The position numbers and the translations under genes were made by a program. The notes below the pieces were generated by a model. That model searched no databases. It was not told where the DNA came from and saw only the letters and a program-made list of their open reading frames with translations. DNA of 64,000 nt from an uncultured Clostridia bacterium. GTDB taxonomy: Bacteria > Bacillota > Clostridia > TANB77 > CAG-508. Below, piece by piece: positions 7,422 through 15,549 of this stretch. The stretch lies in assembly GCA_934120315.1 (NCBI GenBank), contig CAKOTX010000002.1, forward strand, positions 1 through 64,000, given 5' to 3'. How positions within the stretch are numbered: the stretch's first letter is position 1; the number at the start of each line of letters is the position of its first letter.

Positions 7422-7497
7422 AACGTAACCCTCTACTACTTTTGTAGTAAGACGGGAGCCTAAATGATTTTGGAGAGTTCTAGCAACTCTCCTTTTT
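7422..7497 (+). ncRNA. Candidate small RNA with its own terminator
   Basis: A non-coding stretch of about 76 nt between the promoter at 7387 and a perfect terminator: GGAGAGTT (7472-7479), loop CTAGC, AACTCTCC (7485-7492), T5. The body holds an inner CTACTAC/GTAGTA hairpin flanked by CCCT…GGGAG. No start codon with a ribosome site is present. It matches no small-RNA or riboswitch consensus I know. Confidence 0.45.
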
Positions 7498-7525
7498 AAG
7501 TGTTAATTATTATTTCGTGAAAAAT

Positions 7526-7554
7526 TTGAAAATCTATATATATTATGATATAAT
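7526..7554 (+). promoter_or_regulatory. Promoter of the two-gene accessory operon
   Basis: TTGAAA (7526-7531), 17-nt spacer, TATAAT (7549-7554). The leader contains the stem TCGTAGCTATGCGA. Confidence 0.75.
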
Positions 7555-7642
7555 AACAATTGTAATTTTTCGTAGCTATGCGAACTAAAAAAGAATAGCA
7601 GGTTTGTACATTCTCGTAAAACGATTGTTAGGAGGAATTGAT

Positions 7643-8023
7643 ATGAAATTTCAGAGAGTTAACATTGCAACAGCTCGGATTAAAGGATTAAAAAATTCAC
7701 CGTACTACTTTGAACCTCATTGTTATTATGCATGTGACATTATGTTCGAAGATACTTCTACTTTGGTTTTTAACAATCTTCCATTTATTAAGGTTGGAAA
7801 CACTGAAGAAGAAGGAAAAGTTTTTTGCAATCAGCTTAAAGAAAATTTCAATAAAGCACATATTTATGATGGCGATAAAGTTGCAGTTATTTTTGAAGAT
7901 GACGGTCGTGTTTTGGCAATCGGCAACACAGGAGAAGATTCGTGGATTGATGCGACTGACAAATTTGCTAAGAAAACTTTCGCAGAACTCAATATTGTTA
8001 TCACATCATTAAAAGTGTATTAA
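7643..8023 (+). CDS. Hypothetical protein, 126 aa
   Basis: ATG 7643 follows TTAGGAGG by 8 nt, so the longer in-frame start at 7604 is rejected. The protein begins MKFQRVNIATARIKGLK and is soluble, with beta-strand-like segments (YYACDIMFEDTSTLVFNNLPFI, DKVAVIFEDDGRVLAIG) and no recognised motif. Its GC content is somewhat above background. It is the first gene of an operon with the 306-aa gene, 51 nt apart with a second good ribosome site. The conserved pairing is the only clue to function. Confidence 0.7.
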   Translation: MKFQRVNIATARIKGLKNSPYYFEPHCYYACDIMFEDTSTLVFNNLPFIKVGNTEEEGKVFCNQLKENFNKAHIYDGDKVAVIFEDDGRVLAIGNTGEDSWIDATDKFAKKTFAELNIVITSLKVY

Positions 8024-8074
8024 TTTTTTATCCTGTTACAAGTTATTAGCAACAAATTTAAGGAGGAAAAACTT

Positions 8075-8995
8075 ATGCTTGAAAAAATTCTAAACCAAAT
8101 GGCTAAAGTGGTGTATCCTGAACGGGATATAAGTGTAGAAAAGATTGGAGGGCGATTCTTTCTTCATCCGCATGATACAGCGGGTTGCAATGATTATCTG
8201 TTAGAAGGGACGTACTCGTATGATGAAGTTGTGAAATTGAATGCTTTGACAACTTACAATGCAGGCTTTGGATTTTGTTCAGAACTTGGACCAGTTGCTT
8301 TTATTGGAATCCCTAATCGTGTTTGTGCACAGAGAAGTGGTTATTTCAAATATAAAGTAAATGAATATGGAACACCTTTTGGACAGAATGATGAATGTTA
8401 TTTTAAGGCTTATACAGATGAAGAAGCAAAGAGCATTGGGAATTATACTGTGTATGGTTTTAGTAAAATTAAAGAGGTTGCAGCAGTAGCGCCTATAAGC
8501 AAAATGTCCTATATTAATGATTCAAGACGTAAAGCGAAAGAGTCTGAAAATCCAAGAGTATTTGATATGGATTGTGAGTTGAAAGGAGTTTATAGTTATA
8601 AGGAAGCTAAATTACTTTCTACTGGCTCACTTAAAGAAAAAGATGGATATTCAGGAGAAGATCAACCGATTGTTTTTGCAGTTGTAGGAAGTGCTATGCA
8701 TGTAGGAATTATTAATATGTGGCCCTCTGATACAGATCTAGTACGTGGCTTTAGAGATGTTTGGGAATATGGTGCTGAAGAGCCTAAAATTCAAACAATA
8801 AGATTCCTTACTGATGAGGAAGCAGCTAAAATCAAAGATTTTATTTTGTACGTTTATGAGTATGATACTTCAGGAAATGGTAGGGATAAGTATGAAATTG
8901 AAAGATATGATAGAACACTTGATAAGAGGTTCGAATTTCATTTGCCAGATGGAAGTGATTATCGTTTAATTGAACATACTGAATTATTCAGGTAA
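8075..8995 (+). CDS. Hypothetical protein, 306 aa, with an internal duplication
   Basis: A soluble 306-aa protein with a strong AAGGAGG site. Two halves share an outline: LEGTYSYDEVVKL…(about 45 aa)…FKAYTDEEAKSIGNYTVYGF in the first and LKGVYSYKEAKLL…(about 60 aa)…IRFLTDEEAAKIKDFILYVYEY in the second, so the protein is probably a duplicated module of about 95 aa. There is no signal peptide or membrane segment. It is co-transcribed with the 126-aa gene and closed by a strong terminator. Function unknown. Confidence 0.72.
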   Translation: MLEKILNQMAKVVYPERDISVEKIGGRFFLHPHDTAGCNDYLLEGTYSYDEVVKLNALTTYNAGFGFCSELGPVAFIGIPNRVCAQRSGYFKYKVNEYGTPFGQNDECYFKAYTDEEAKSIGNYTVYGFSKIKEVAAVAPISKMSYINDSRRKAKESENPRVFDMDCELKGVYSYKEAKLLSTGSLKEKDGYSGEDQPIVFAVVGSAMHVGIINMWPSDTDLVRGFRDVWEYGAEEPKIQTIRFLTDEEAAKIKDFILYVYEYDTSGNGRDKYEIERYDRTLDKRFEFHLPDGSDYRLIEHTELFR

Positions 8996-9002
8996 TTAAA
9001 AC

Positions 9003-9040
9003 AAGTGGATTGCGAATATAGAATGCAATCCACTTATTTT
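9003..9040 (+). terminator. Terminator of the 126-aa/306-aa operon
   Basis: AAGTGGATTGC (9003-9013) pairs perfectly with GCAATCCACTT (9025-9035), followed by ATTTT. Confidence 0.88.
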
Positions 9041-9042
9041 AA

Positions 9043-9174
9043 TTAGTAGAATTAGAAATAACGTGGTCACAATTTGTGACCACATCAAAATTAGAAAATA
9101 ATAAATATAGAAGTACTAAATATTTACCATATGTGTTTACAGAACAAGGAATAGCGATGCTCTCAGGAATATAA
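9043..9174 (+). pseudogene. ORF6N-domain protein remnant
   Basis: An open stretch without a start codon encodes WSQFVTTSKLENNKYRSTKYLPYVFTEQGIAMLSGI and then stops. This is the conserved core of phage-type ORF6N/KilA-associated proteins (pattern SQFVTSS…RYLPYVFTEQGVAMLSxVL). Both ends are missing. It marks an old prophage or island boundary. The palindrome GTGGTCAC/GTGACCAC at 9063-9083 lies inside it. Confidence 0.7.
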
Positions 9175-9243
9175 AAAATAAAATAGATAAAAATTTCTAA
9201 AATAATTTGTAAAGTTAATCATATAATTTTATAGGAGGGACCT

Positions 9244-10038
9244 ATGAAAATATATAGTATAACAAAAAAGCAAATACAAATAACATTAGGAATTTTAATT
9301 TTATGTGTTATAGGCTTAATTGCAGTATTATACAAGCCGATGACAACAGCTGTTAGCATAGAAGAAAATACATCAATATCTTTAAATTTAATGGATAAAA
9401 TAGCAGAAATAGAAAAAGAAGAAGAGAAGATAGTGTTTCTTACATTTGATGATGGACCAACGCAAAGAGCTACGCCTAAAATTTTAGATATTTTAAAAGA
9501 AGAAGATGTAAAAGCAACATTTTTTGTGATAGGAAAATATGTTGATAGACATCCTGAGATTGTAAAAAGGGCATATGAAGAAGGTCATTATATTGCAAAT
9601 CATGGATATGATCATAATAATAAAATATTATATCAAAGTGAAGAAAGCTTTAAAAATGAAGTAAATAAAACAGATGAGGCAATAGGAAAAGCAATTGGAA
9701 TTGATAATTATTGTTCACATATATTTAGGTTTCCTAATGGCTTTATGGCACCATCATATAAGTCTCAAAAGAAAGTAGCGTTAAAGTTACTTAATGATAT
9801 GAATTATAGATATGTTGATTGGAATTGTTTAAATAATGATTCGGTAAAAAAATATTCTAAACAACAATTGATTAATAATTTAAAGAAAACATCAAAAAAT
9901 AAAAATATGTTGGTCGTATTAATGCATGATACCAAAGATGTAAGTGACTCTTCATCAGCATTAAAAGAATCAATTGAATACCTAAAATCAGAAGGATATA
10001 TATTTAAAAATTTTTATGATGTACTAGATAATAATTGA
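9244..10038 (+). CDS. Polysaccharide deacetylase, membrane-anchored
   Basis: A 264-aa protein with an N-terminal membrane segment (about 11-30) and one NodB domain. Catalytic motifs are complete: TFDDGPT (67-73), HGYDH (His120, His124), RFPNG (162-166) and MHD (His228, Asp229). It should deacetylate an external glycan, probably peptidoglycan. The start has AGGAGGG. It has no DUF5011 domains, unlike the homologue at 969. The next gene, an SH3-CAP surface protein, starts 30 nt after its stop, so the two are probably co-transcribed. Confidence 0.92.
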   Translation: MKIYSITKKQIQITLGILILCVIGLIAVLYKPMTTAVSIEENTSISLNLMDKIAEIEKEEEKIVFLTFDDGPTQRATPKILDILKEEDVKATFFVIGKYVDRHPEIVKRAYEEGHYIANHGYDHNNKILYQSEESFKNEVNKTDEAIGKAIGIDNYCSHIFRFPNGFMAPSYKSQKKVALKLLNDMNYRYVDWNCLNNDSVKKYSKQQLINNLKKTSKNKNMLVVLMHDTKDVSDSSSALKESIEYLKSEGYIFKNFYDVLDNN

Positions 10039-10067
10039 ATTGCATAATATTAAATGGAGGAAAAAGC

Positions 10068-10820
10068 ATGAATATTATAACAATAAAAAAGAAAAAATTA
10101 TTAATATTTTCAGTTATTATTATGTGTGTACTTGTGGTTTTAGGATATACTACATCATTTGGAATGCAACATTATTATAAATTAGATTTTTCAACTGGGT
10201 TGGTAACAGCTACAACATTAAATGTTAGAAGCGGACCAGGAATTCAATATAAAGTTATTGCAACTGTAAAAAAAGATGAATACATACGAGTTTTTGCAGG
10301 AATAGGGGATTGGTATATTGTTCAAATAGAAGGAGATTATGTTGGAGCAGTAAGCAAAAAATATATTAAGCCAATATATCCAAACTCTTCTAATAATACT
10401 GGTGGAAGTAGTGGTACGACAACTTCAACAACATCAATGAATTCTGATGAAAAAGAAGTTTTTGATTTAATAAATAAACAGAGAACTAACAATGGATTGC
10501 AAGCTTTAAAAATAGATAATGAAGTTCAAAAAGTTGCTAGGATAAAGGCACAGGATATGGTAGATAATAATTATTTTGCACATGAATCTCCAACATATGG
10601 AAGTCCATTTCAAATGCTAAAAAGTTTTAAGATTTCATATAAAACTGCAGGAGAGAATATTGCCGCAAATTCAAGCAATAGTGGAACTGTAAATGCATGG
10701 ATGAATTCTTCTGGGCATAAAGCGAATATTCTGAATAGTAGTTATAATTATACCGGAATAGGTGTGGTTAGTAGTAAAAAATATGGAAAGATGTATGTTC
10801 AAATGTTTATAGGAAAATAA
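10068..10820 (+). CDS. SH3 domain plus CAP/SCP (YkwD-like) secreted protein
   Basis: A 250-aa exported protein. ATG 10068 has TGGAGG, which the in-frame start at 10035 lacks. It has a signal or membrane segment (about 11-32), a bacterial SH3 domain (VTATTLNVRSGPGIQYKVIATV, about 45-105), a Ser/Thr/Gly linker and a CAP domain (about 130-250) with EVFDLINKQRTNNGLQALK, YFAHESP, AGENIA and W…SSGHKANIL. SH3 domains usually bind peptidoglycan; CAP domains of this type are common on spores and envelopes, but their activity is not settled. It probably shares a transcript with the deacetylase. Confidence 0.9.
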   Translation: MNIITIKKKKLLIFSVIIMCVLVVLGYTTSFGMQHYYKLDFSTGLVTATTLNVRSGPGIQYKVIATVKKDEYIRVFAGIGDWYIVQIEGDYVGAVSKKYIKPIYPNSSNNTGGSSGTTTSTTSMNSDEKEVFDLINKQRTNNGLQALKIDNEVQKVARIKAQDMVDNNYFAHESPTYGSPFQMLKSFKISYKTAGENIAANSSNSGTVNAWMNSSGHKANILNSSYNYTGIGVVSSKKYGKMYVQMFIGK

Positions 10821-10847
10821 ATAGTTAAAATTAAAGAATATGTAAAT

Positions 10848-10876
10848 TTGCAAAATTTTAGTAAATATGTTATAAT
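10848..10876 (+). promoter_or_regulatory. Promoter of the 72-aa membrane protein gene
   Basis: TTGCAA (10848-10853), 17-nt spacer ending GTAAATATGT, TATAAT (10871-10876). The spacer resembles those at 408 and 6574. Confidence 0.8.
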
Positions 10877-10900
10877 AAATATAAGTATTGCTGAATAAAA

Positions 10901-10918
10901 TTGGGATTTTAATCCCAA
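10901..10918 (+). other. Leader hairpin before the 72-aa gene
   Basis: TTGGGATT-TT-AATCCCAA is a perfect 8-bp stem ending just before the ribosome site AAGGAGAG. It could protect the mRNA 5' end or control ribosome access. Confidence 0.6.
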
Positions 10919-10931
10919 GAAGGAGAGAATT

Positions 10932-11150
10932 ATGATAAAGCGCAAGTATCGGATTATGATTAGGTTGCTTTTAGCAGGAGTCGTTTTTTGCTTGCTTGGA
11001 GTAGGCATCTTATTGCTATTTGCAGAAAAGGAATGTTCTTCGATGGCTGACACCCTAACGTTTTTGGGAGCGAAAGTGATTGGTTTTCTATTGTGCGGTG
11101 AAGCACTGAATCTGGAGATTTTCCGAAGGAAGATTTCAACTAAGAAATGA
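10932..11150 (+). CDS. Small membrane protein, 72 aa
   Basis: Begins MIKRKYRIMIRLLLAGVVFCLLGVGILLLF: a basic start and one strong membrane helix (about 11-30), then a Cys-containing loop and a second, weaker hydrophobic stretch (FLGAKVIGFLLCGEALNL), ending in basic residues. It is probably a one- or two-span membrane protein. GC content and codon choice exceed those of flanking genes. It is a stand-alone unit with promoter, leader hairpin and terminator. Function unknown. Confidence 0.72.
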   Translation: MIKRKYRIMIRLLLAGVVFCLLGVGILLLFAEKECSSMADTLTFLGAKVIGFLLCGEALNLEIFRRKISTKK

Positions 11151-11171
11151 GGTGCCTGGCTAATTTCTCGC

Positions 11172-11217
11172 AAAAAATAGTGGATTGGAAAATAATTTTT
11201 CTAGTTCACTATTTTTT
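11172..11217 (+). terminator. Terminator of the 72-aa gene
   Basis: AAAAAATAGTG (11172-11182) pairs with CACTATTTTTT (11207-11217). Confidence 0.75.
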
Positions 11218-11269
11218 ATGAGAATTATGAGGTTACTTTTTTGCTATCCATGCTATAAAAAGTTCTTTA

Positions 11270-12124
11270 TTATTTTAGTTTAAAAGTTTTTCCATTTAGA
11301 TAATTTAAAATTCCACTATCTGTTTTAAAGTTAAATGTTAATTGATTAGCTGTAAGTTGTTGATATTTAAAACCGAATTCTTTATTAACAGAGTTTATTC
11401 CATATTTTCCGTCACCAATAATAGGGTAGCCTATGTGAGCTAAATGAGCTCTTATTTGATGTGTTCTGCCGGTTTCAATTTCAACTTCTAATAATGATGA
11501 ATTATTGTCGAATTCTTTAATTACAGTATAAGAAGTTATAATTTTTTGATAACCTGTTTTAAATTCATCAGATATATACACTAAAGATTTTTTATTATCT
11601 TTAAATAAATAAGCTTCAAGACGAGCTTTTTTATTTTTAGGCTTTCCATATACTAATGCCAAATATTTTTTTTGAATTTCATGATTTTTAAATTTTTTTA
11701 ATAATATTTCCAAAGAAGCTTTGTTCTTAGCAAATAAAACAAGTCCATTTGTATTTCTATCTAGCCTATGACATGGCATTGGTAGAAAGTCTGAATTTTT
11801 ATAAATAGAGTGAACTATACTTGTTAAGCTGTCTGTTCCAGTAACTTCCAAGTTAGTTGGTTTATTTATAATTAAAATATTAGAATCTTCATATACAATA
11901 TTAAGTTCTATATTTGGTGATAATAAATTATCAACAATATAAACTTGAATTTTATTTCCTGTATAAATTGTACAATCTTTGTTTGTACGAACTCCATCAA
12001 TTTTAATATCTTTTTGTCTTAATGCTTTATAAAGCATATTTTGAGATAAATGTGGAAAACTATCTAATATAAATTTACAAAGTTTTTTTCCATTATATTT
12101 TTCAGATACATTTAATTCTTTCAT
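11270..12124 (-). CDS. RluA-family pseudouridine synthase with S4 domain
   Basis: An enzyme converting uridine to pseudouridine in rRNA or tRNA. An S4-like RNA-binding segment (about 1-75) precedes the catalytic domain. The motif HRLDRNTNG holds the catalytic Asp; RTHQIRAHLAHIGYPIIGDGKYG is the second family signature. I choose ATG 12124 (284 aa) because AAAAGGA precedes it; ATG 12142 is 6 codons upstream in frame but has no ribosome site. The 287-nt stretch upstream of the M23 gene holds its control region. The target base cannot be read from sequence. Confidence 0.9.
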   Translation of the reverse strand: MKELNVSEKYNGKKLCKFILDSFPHLSQNMLYKALRQKDIKIDGVRTNKDCTIYTGNKIQVYIVDNLLSPNIELNIVYEDSNILIINKPTNLEVTGTDSLTSIVHSIYKNSDFLPMPCHRLDRNTNGLVLFAKNKASLEILLKKFKNHEIQKKYLALVYGKPKNKKARLEAYLFKDNKKSLVYISDEFKTGYQKIITSYTVIKEFDNNSSLLEVEIETGRTHQIRAHLAHIGYPIIGDGKYGINSVNKEFGFKYQQLTANQLTFNFKTDSGILNYLNGKTFKLK

Positions 12125-12319
12125 AACTTTTTTCCTTTTCATATATAGAATAGCACATTTTTATAGCAGATGCAAGATTTGAAAAACAGAATATGTAGAA
12201 AAATGTCGAAAAAATGAATAAAAAGGAGGAAAAGAGAGCAATCTATTAATGAGAATACTGAAAATAAAGTTTAAAAAAGGTCAAAAACGACTGAAAAAGC
12301 GAAATCAGGGATACAGAAT

Positions 12320-12348
12320 TTGCAAAAGATGCAAAATTATGGTATAAT
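12320..12348 (+). promoter_or_regulatory. Promoter of the M23 peptidase gene
   Basis: TTGCAA (12320-12325), 17-nt spacer, TATAAT (12343-12348). The expected transcript start is near 12355, which rules out the in-frame TTG at 12354 as start codon. Confidence 0.8.
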
Positions 12349-12380
12349 AGAACTTGGTCGCGCAAAAAAGGAGTGAATGT

Positions 12381-13361
12381 ATTATTTTAAAAGAACACAT
12401 AAAATACTACACAAAAGAGAGTTGCAAACTTTTTAGTATAATGGCAATTGCATTAGGTTTAATAATAGCGATTATTTTATTAAAATATAAACCAACATAT
12501 AAGGTAACTCTAGCAGGAGAAGAGTTAGGTTATGTAGAAGATGAAGCAGAATTAAAAAATAGAATCCAAACAGAAATAATAGAGATGGAAGGAAAAAATA
12601 TCGATTTTGTTTCATTAAATGAGATGCCAAATTATGAGTTTAAGTTAGTAAGTAGAAAACAAGAAACGAATGAAGAAGAAATAATGTTAGCATTAAAAGA
12701 AGATGCTAAGATAATGTATAAATATTATGCAGTAAATTTAAATAATGAAATAGTAGGTTTAGTAGACAATATTGAAGAAGCTGAACAAGCTGTAAATGAA
12801 ATTAAAGAAGAGCACAAAGATGATACAATACAATTAGATTTAAGTATTACAGAAAATTATACAGAAAACATGGAATCAGTATCACTTGAAACAGTTCAAG
12901 TAGCTCAAGCACAAGTAGAGGAGAAGGTAGCTGCACTTATTGAAGAAGACGAGATGAGTAAAATGCCAAAAGTAAATGGAATCTTGTTAGCTGTAACTCC
13001 AGTAAATGGGATGGTAACATCCAGATTTGGAGCAGTTAGCTCAATAAGATCTGGTGCACATACAGGAACAGATATATATTCTGCAATTGGAACACCAATA
13101 AAAGCAGTTGCATCTGGAACTGTAATATTTGCAGAAAAAAATGGACCATATGGAAATTTAGTTAAAATTTCTCATGGTAATGATGTTGAAACTTGGTATG
13201 CACATTGTAGTGCAATATATGTATCAGAAGGAGAAGAGGTTAATGCTGGTGATGTTATAGCAGCAGTTGGAGCAACTGGAAATGTAACAGGTCCACATTT
13301 ACATTTAGAGATAAGAGTAAATGGAACAGCAATAAATCCACAACAATATTTATATAAATAA
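12381..13361 (+). CDS. M23-family peptidoglycan endopeptidase, membrane-anchored
   Basis: About 326 aa. It has an N-terminal membrane helix (about 20-38), a helical stalk region with repeated Glu/Val segments (about 60-195) and a LytM/M23 zinc peptidase domain (about 215-326). Zinc and catalytic residues are visible in GAHTGTD (about His227, Asp231) and HLHLE (about His306, His308). It should cut peptide cross-links in peptidoglycan. The start is unusual: AAAGGAG (12367-12373) is followed after 7 nt by ATT 12381, and no ATG, GTG or TTG lies in a usable position before an ATG at 12441, inside the membrane helix. An AUU start is therefore inferred. Confidence 0.88.
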   Translation: MILKEHIKYYTKESCKLFSIMAIALGLIIAIILLKYKPTYKVTLAGEELGYVEDEAELKNRIQTEIIEMEGKNIDFVSLNEMPNYEFKLVSRKQETNEEEIMLALKEDAKIMYKYYAVNLNNEIVGLVDNIEEAEQAVNEIKEEHKDDTIQLDLSITENYTENMESVSLETVQVAQAQVEEKVAALIEEDEMSKMPKVNGILLAVTPVNGMVTSRFGAVSSIRSGAHTGTDIYSAIGTPIKAVASGTVIFAEKNGPYGNLVKISHGNDVETWYAHCSAIYVSEGEEVNAGDVIAAVGATGNVTGPHLHLEIRVNGTAINPQQYLYK

Positions 13362-13363
13362 AG

Positions 13364-13399
13364 AAATCCAAAAGTCTTGATAGACTCTTGGATTTTTTT
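13364..13399. terminator. Terminator between M23 peptidase and glmS (convergent)
   Basis: AAATCCAAAAGTCT and AGACTCTTGGATTT pair around TGAT, followed by T-run on the plus strand. It touches the glmS stop codon, so it may serve both genes. Confidence 0.85.
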
Positions 13400-15241
13400 C
13401 TATTCAACTGTTACAGATTTTGCAAGATTTCTAGGTTTATCAACATCTAATCCTTTTTCTTTAGAAATATAATAAGAAAGTAATTGTAAAGGAACTATTG
13501 CAAGGATTGGTGAAAATAGTACATTAGTATCAGGAACTGTAATAATAGTATCAATATTATTACTTGGTAATTCTTGATTTGTAATTACTAAAGTTTTAGC
13601 ACCACGAGTGATAACTTCTTGAATATTGCTAATTGTTTTTTCAACAAGAGCTTTATCTGTAATTATACTAATAACTGTAATACCATTTTCAATTAATGCA
13701 ATAGGACCATGTTTTAATTCACCTGCTGCATAAGCTTCTGAATGGATATAAGAAATCTCTTTTAGTTTTAGAGAACCCTCTAATGCAGTGTTATAGTCAA
13801 CACCTCTACCTAAAAAGAATACATCTTTTTCTTGATAAATATTTTTTGCAAATTCTTTAATTCTAGTTGCTGATTTTAATGCATTTTCTATTTTTGCTGG
13901 AAGAAACATCATTTCTTTTTTTAGTTCTTTTAATTCAAATATAGATGCACTTTCTAATATTTCAGCAAAATAAATGGCTAATATATCAAGTAATACAACT
14001 TGAGAAGTATATGCTTTGGTTGAAGCAACTGCAATTTCAGGACCAGCATGTGTATATATACAATAATCAGCTTCTCTAGTTATTGAACTTCCAATTACAT
14101 TTGAAATTGCAAGAGTAGTAGCTCCTTTAGATTTGGCAAGTTTTAAAGCAGCAATAGTATCTGCTGTTTCTCCGGATTGAGAAATATAAATACATAAAGT
14201 ATTTTCATCAATAATAGGATTTCTGTATCTAAATTCAGAAGCTATGTCAACAGTTACAGGAATTTTGCAAAGTTTTTCTATTGCAATTTTTCCAGAAAGA
14301 CCAGCATGCATAGCAGTACCACATGCTACTATATATATTTTATTTATTTTAGATAAAAATTCTTTTGTGAATTTTAAATCATCAAAATTGCAAGGTTCAT
14401 TATCAGGTAGGCGAGAGCCTATGGTTTCTCTAACAGCATTAGGCTGTTCATAAATTTCTTTTAACATATAATCTTCATATCCGTTTTTATCTGCACTACT
14501 TGCATCCCAATCAATTGTTTTAACACCTTTTTCAATTTTATTTAGATTAATATCATAAAAATCAATTTTATTTCTTGAAAGTACAGCAAATTCATAATCA
14601 TTTAATAAATAAAAATCTTTTGTAAATGATAATATTGCTGGGATATCTGAAGAAACATAATTTTCTTCATTACCTTTTCCAATAACAAGAGGGCTATCTT
14701 TACGAACAACAATCAAATTATCAGGCATAAATGTCGAAATAATTTGAAGTCCAAAGCTTCCTTGTAAGTCCATACAAGCTTTGTGAACAGCACGTAGAAC
14801 TTGTAGACTGTCATGATTATCATCTTTTGTGTAATAATAATGTATAAGGTTTGGAATAACTTCTGTATCTGTTTGAGAATAGAAAGTATATCCTTTTTTT
14901 ATTAAAAATTCTCTCAAATCGTGGTAATTTTCAATAATACCGTTATGAACAACAGCAAAAGTTTTGTTATTATCATAATGTGGATGTGCATTTTCTTTTG
15001 ATGGTTTTCCATGTGTAGCCCATCTAGTATGAGCAATCCCAATAGTTCCATTTAAATCATTAATGCCTTTTAAATTTTCTAAATTTTTTACTCTTCCTTT
15101 ATCTTTCATTATAGCTAGTTTATCAGATTCAACAGTAGCTATTCCAGCTGAATCATATCCTCTGTATTCAAGTCTTAATAGACCATTAATTAATATAGGT
15201 GTAGCTTTTTTCTTTCCTATATACCCAATAATTCCACACAT
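13400..15241 (-). CDS. glmS: Glutamine-fructose-6-phosphate aminotransferase (isomerising)
   Basis: A 613-aa enzyme making glucosamine-6-phosphate from fructose-6-phosphate and glutamine, the first step to UDP-GlcNAc for the cell wall. ATG 15241 gives MCGIIGYIG with the catalytic Cys exposed after Met removal and has GGAGG upstream; the in-frame ATG at 15259 would bury that Cys. It has an N-terminal glutaminase domain (about 2-220) and two SIS sugar-isomerase domains (about 290-420, 460-590), and ends KPRNLAKSVTVE like all GlmS proteins. It is regulated by the glmS ribozyme in its leader. Confidence 0.97.
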   Translation of the reverse strand: MCGIIGYIGKKKATPILINGLLRLEYRGYDSAGIATVESDKLAIMKDKGRVKNLENLKGINDLNGTIGIAHTRWATHGKPSKENAHPHYDNNKTFAVVHNGIIENYHDLREFLIKKGYTFYSQTDTEVIPNLIHYYYTKDDNHDSLQVLRAVHKACMDLQGSFGLQIISTFMPDNLIVVRKDSPLVIGKGNEENYVSSDIPAILSFTKDFYLLNDYEFAVLSRNKIDFYDINLNKIEKGVKTIDWDASSADKNGYEDYMLKEIYEQPNAVRETIGSRLPDNEPCNFDDLKFTKEFLSKINKIYIVACGTAMHAGLSGKIAIEKLCKIPVTVDIASEFRYRNPIIDENTLCIYISQSGETADTIAALKLAKSKGATTLAISNVIGSSITREADYCIYTHAGPEIAVASTKAYTSQVVLLDILAIYFAEILESASIFELKELKKEMMFLPAKIENALKSATRIKEFAKNIYQEKDVFFLGRGVDYNTALEGSLKLKEISYIHSEAYAAGELKHGPIALIENGITVISIITDKALVEKTISNIQEVITRGAKTLVITNQELPSNNIDTIITVPDTNVLFSPILAIVPLQLLSYYISKEKGLDVDKPRNLAKSVTVE

Positions 15242-15288
15242 AAGTAGAACCTCCTTCAATAAATTTAATGTGGAATTGAAATATACAT

Positions 15289-15424
15289 GCTTATGTATTG
15301 AGATCTGTTATAGTATTTTTACTATTTTTTGCTCAATACTTTGGATTAAGCTATCCATTAGAGCATCCGCCGAATATTTCGATAACTCTAAACCTCGTCA
15401 ACTTTAAAAGTCCTGGCGCTTAGT
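15289..15424 (-). ncRNA. glmS ribozyme (self-cleaving riboswitch)
   Basis: On the minus strand the conserved core is present in order: AGCGCC at the cleavage site (cut between 15420 and 15419), AGGACTT, AGTTGACGAGG, TTTAGAGTTATCGA, TCGGCGGATGCTCTA. Downstream helices are also visible: GCTTA/TAAGC (P3), GTATTGAG/CTCAATAC (P4) and ATAGT/ACTAT inside it. Glucosamine-6-phosphate activates cleavage and lowers glmS mRNA. It sits 48 nt before the glmS ATG. Confidence 0.95.
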
Positions 15425-15474
15425 ATAAATTAACTCCTTTCTTAAAATTTAAGTACATTTCAATTTACCATATT

Positions 15475-15503
15475 ATATTATACCAAAATAAAAAATGTGG
15501 CAA
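15475..15503 (-). promoter_or_regulatory. glmS promoter
   Basis: Minus strand TTGCCA (15503-15498), 17-nt spacer, TAATAT (15480-15475), about 50 nt before the ribozyme cleavage site. Confidence 0.7.
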
Positions 15504-15549
15504 GAGATTTTTTAAACTTTATAATTTATCAAAATGTTAAATATTAGGA

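Noticed and set aside
7472..7497. preQ1 riboswitch, because of GAGTTCTAGCAACTC
   Set aside because: The match is the loop of a symmetric terminator; the A-rich 3' pairing tail and the downstream queuosine gene are missing.
9063..9083. Operator-like palindrome GTGGTCAC/GTGACCAC
   Set aside because: It lies in the coding remnant of the ORF6N protein and more than 150 nt from the next gene; probably coincidental, although it is perfect over 8 bp.
408..11217. Integron-type gene cassettes
   Set aside because: No integrase of the integron type, no attC-like core sites and each gene has its own promoter, which integron cassettes usually lack.
12249..12347. Small basic 32-codon frame with a CxxC end
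   Set aside because: It overlaps the promoter of the M23 gene, has no ribosome site at a usable distance, and is Lys-rich by base composition.
15063..15407. Plus-strand frame over the glmS start and ribozyme
   Set aside because: It is antisense to the glmS N-terminus and to the ribozyme core and has no ribosome site.
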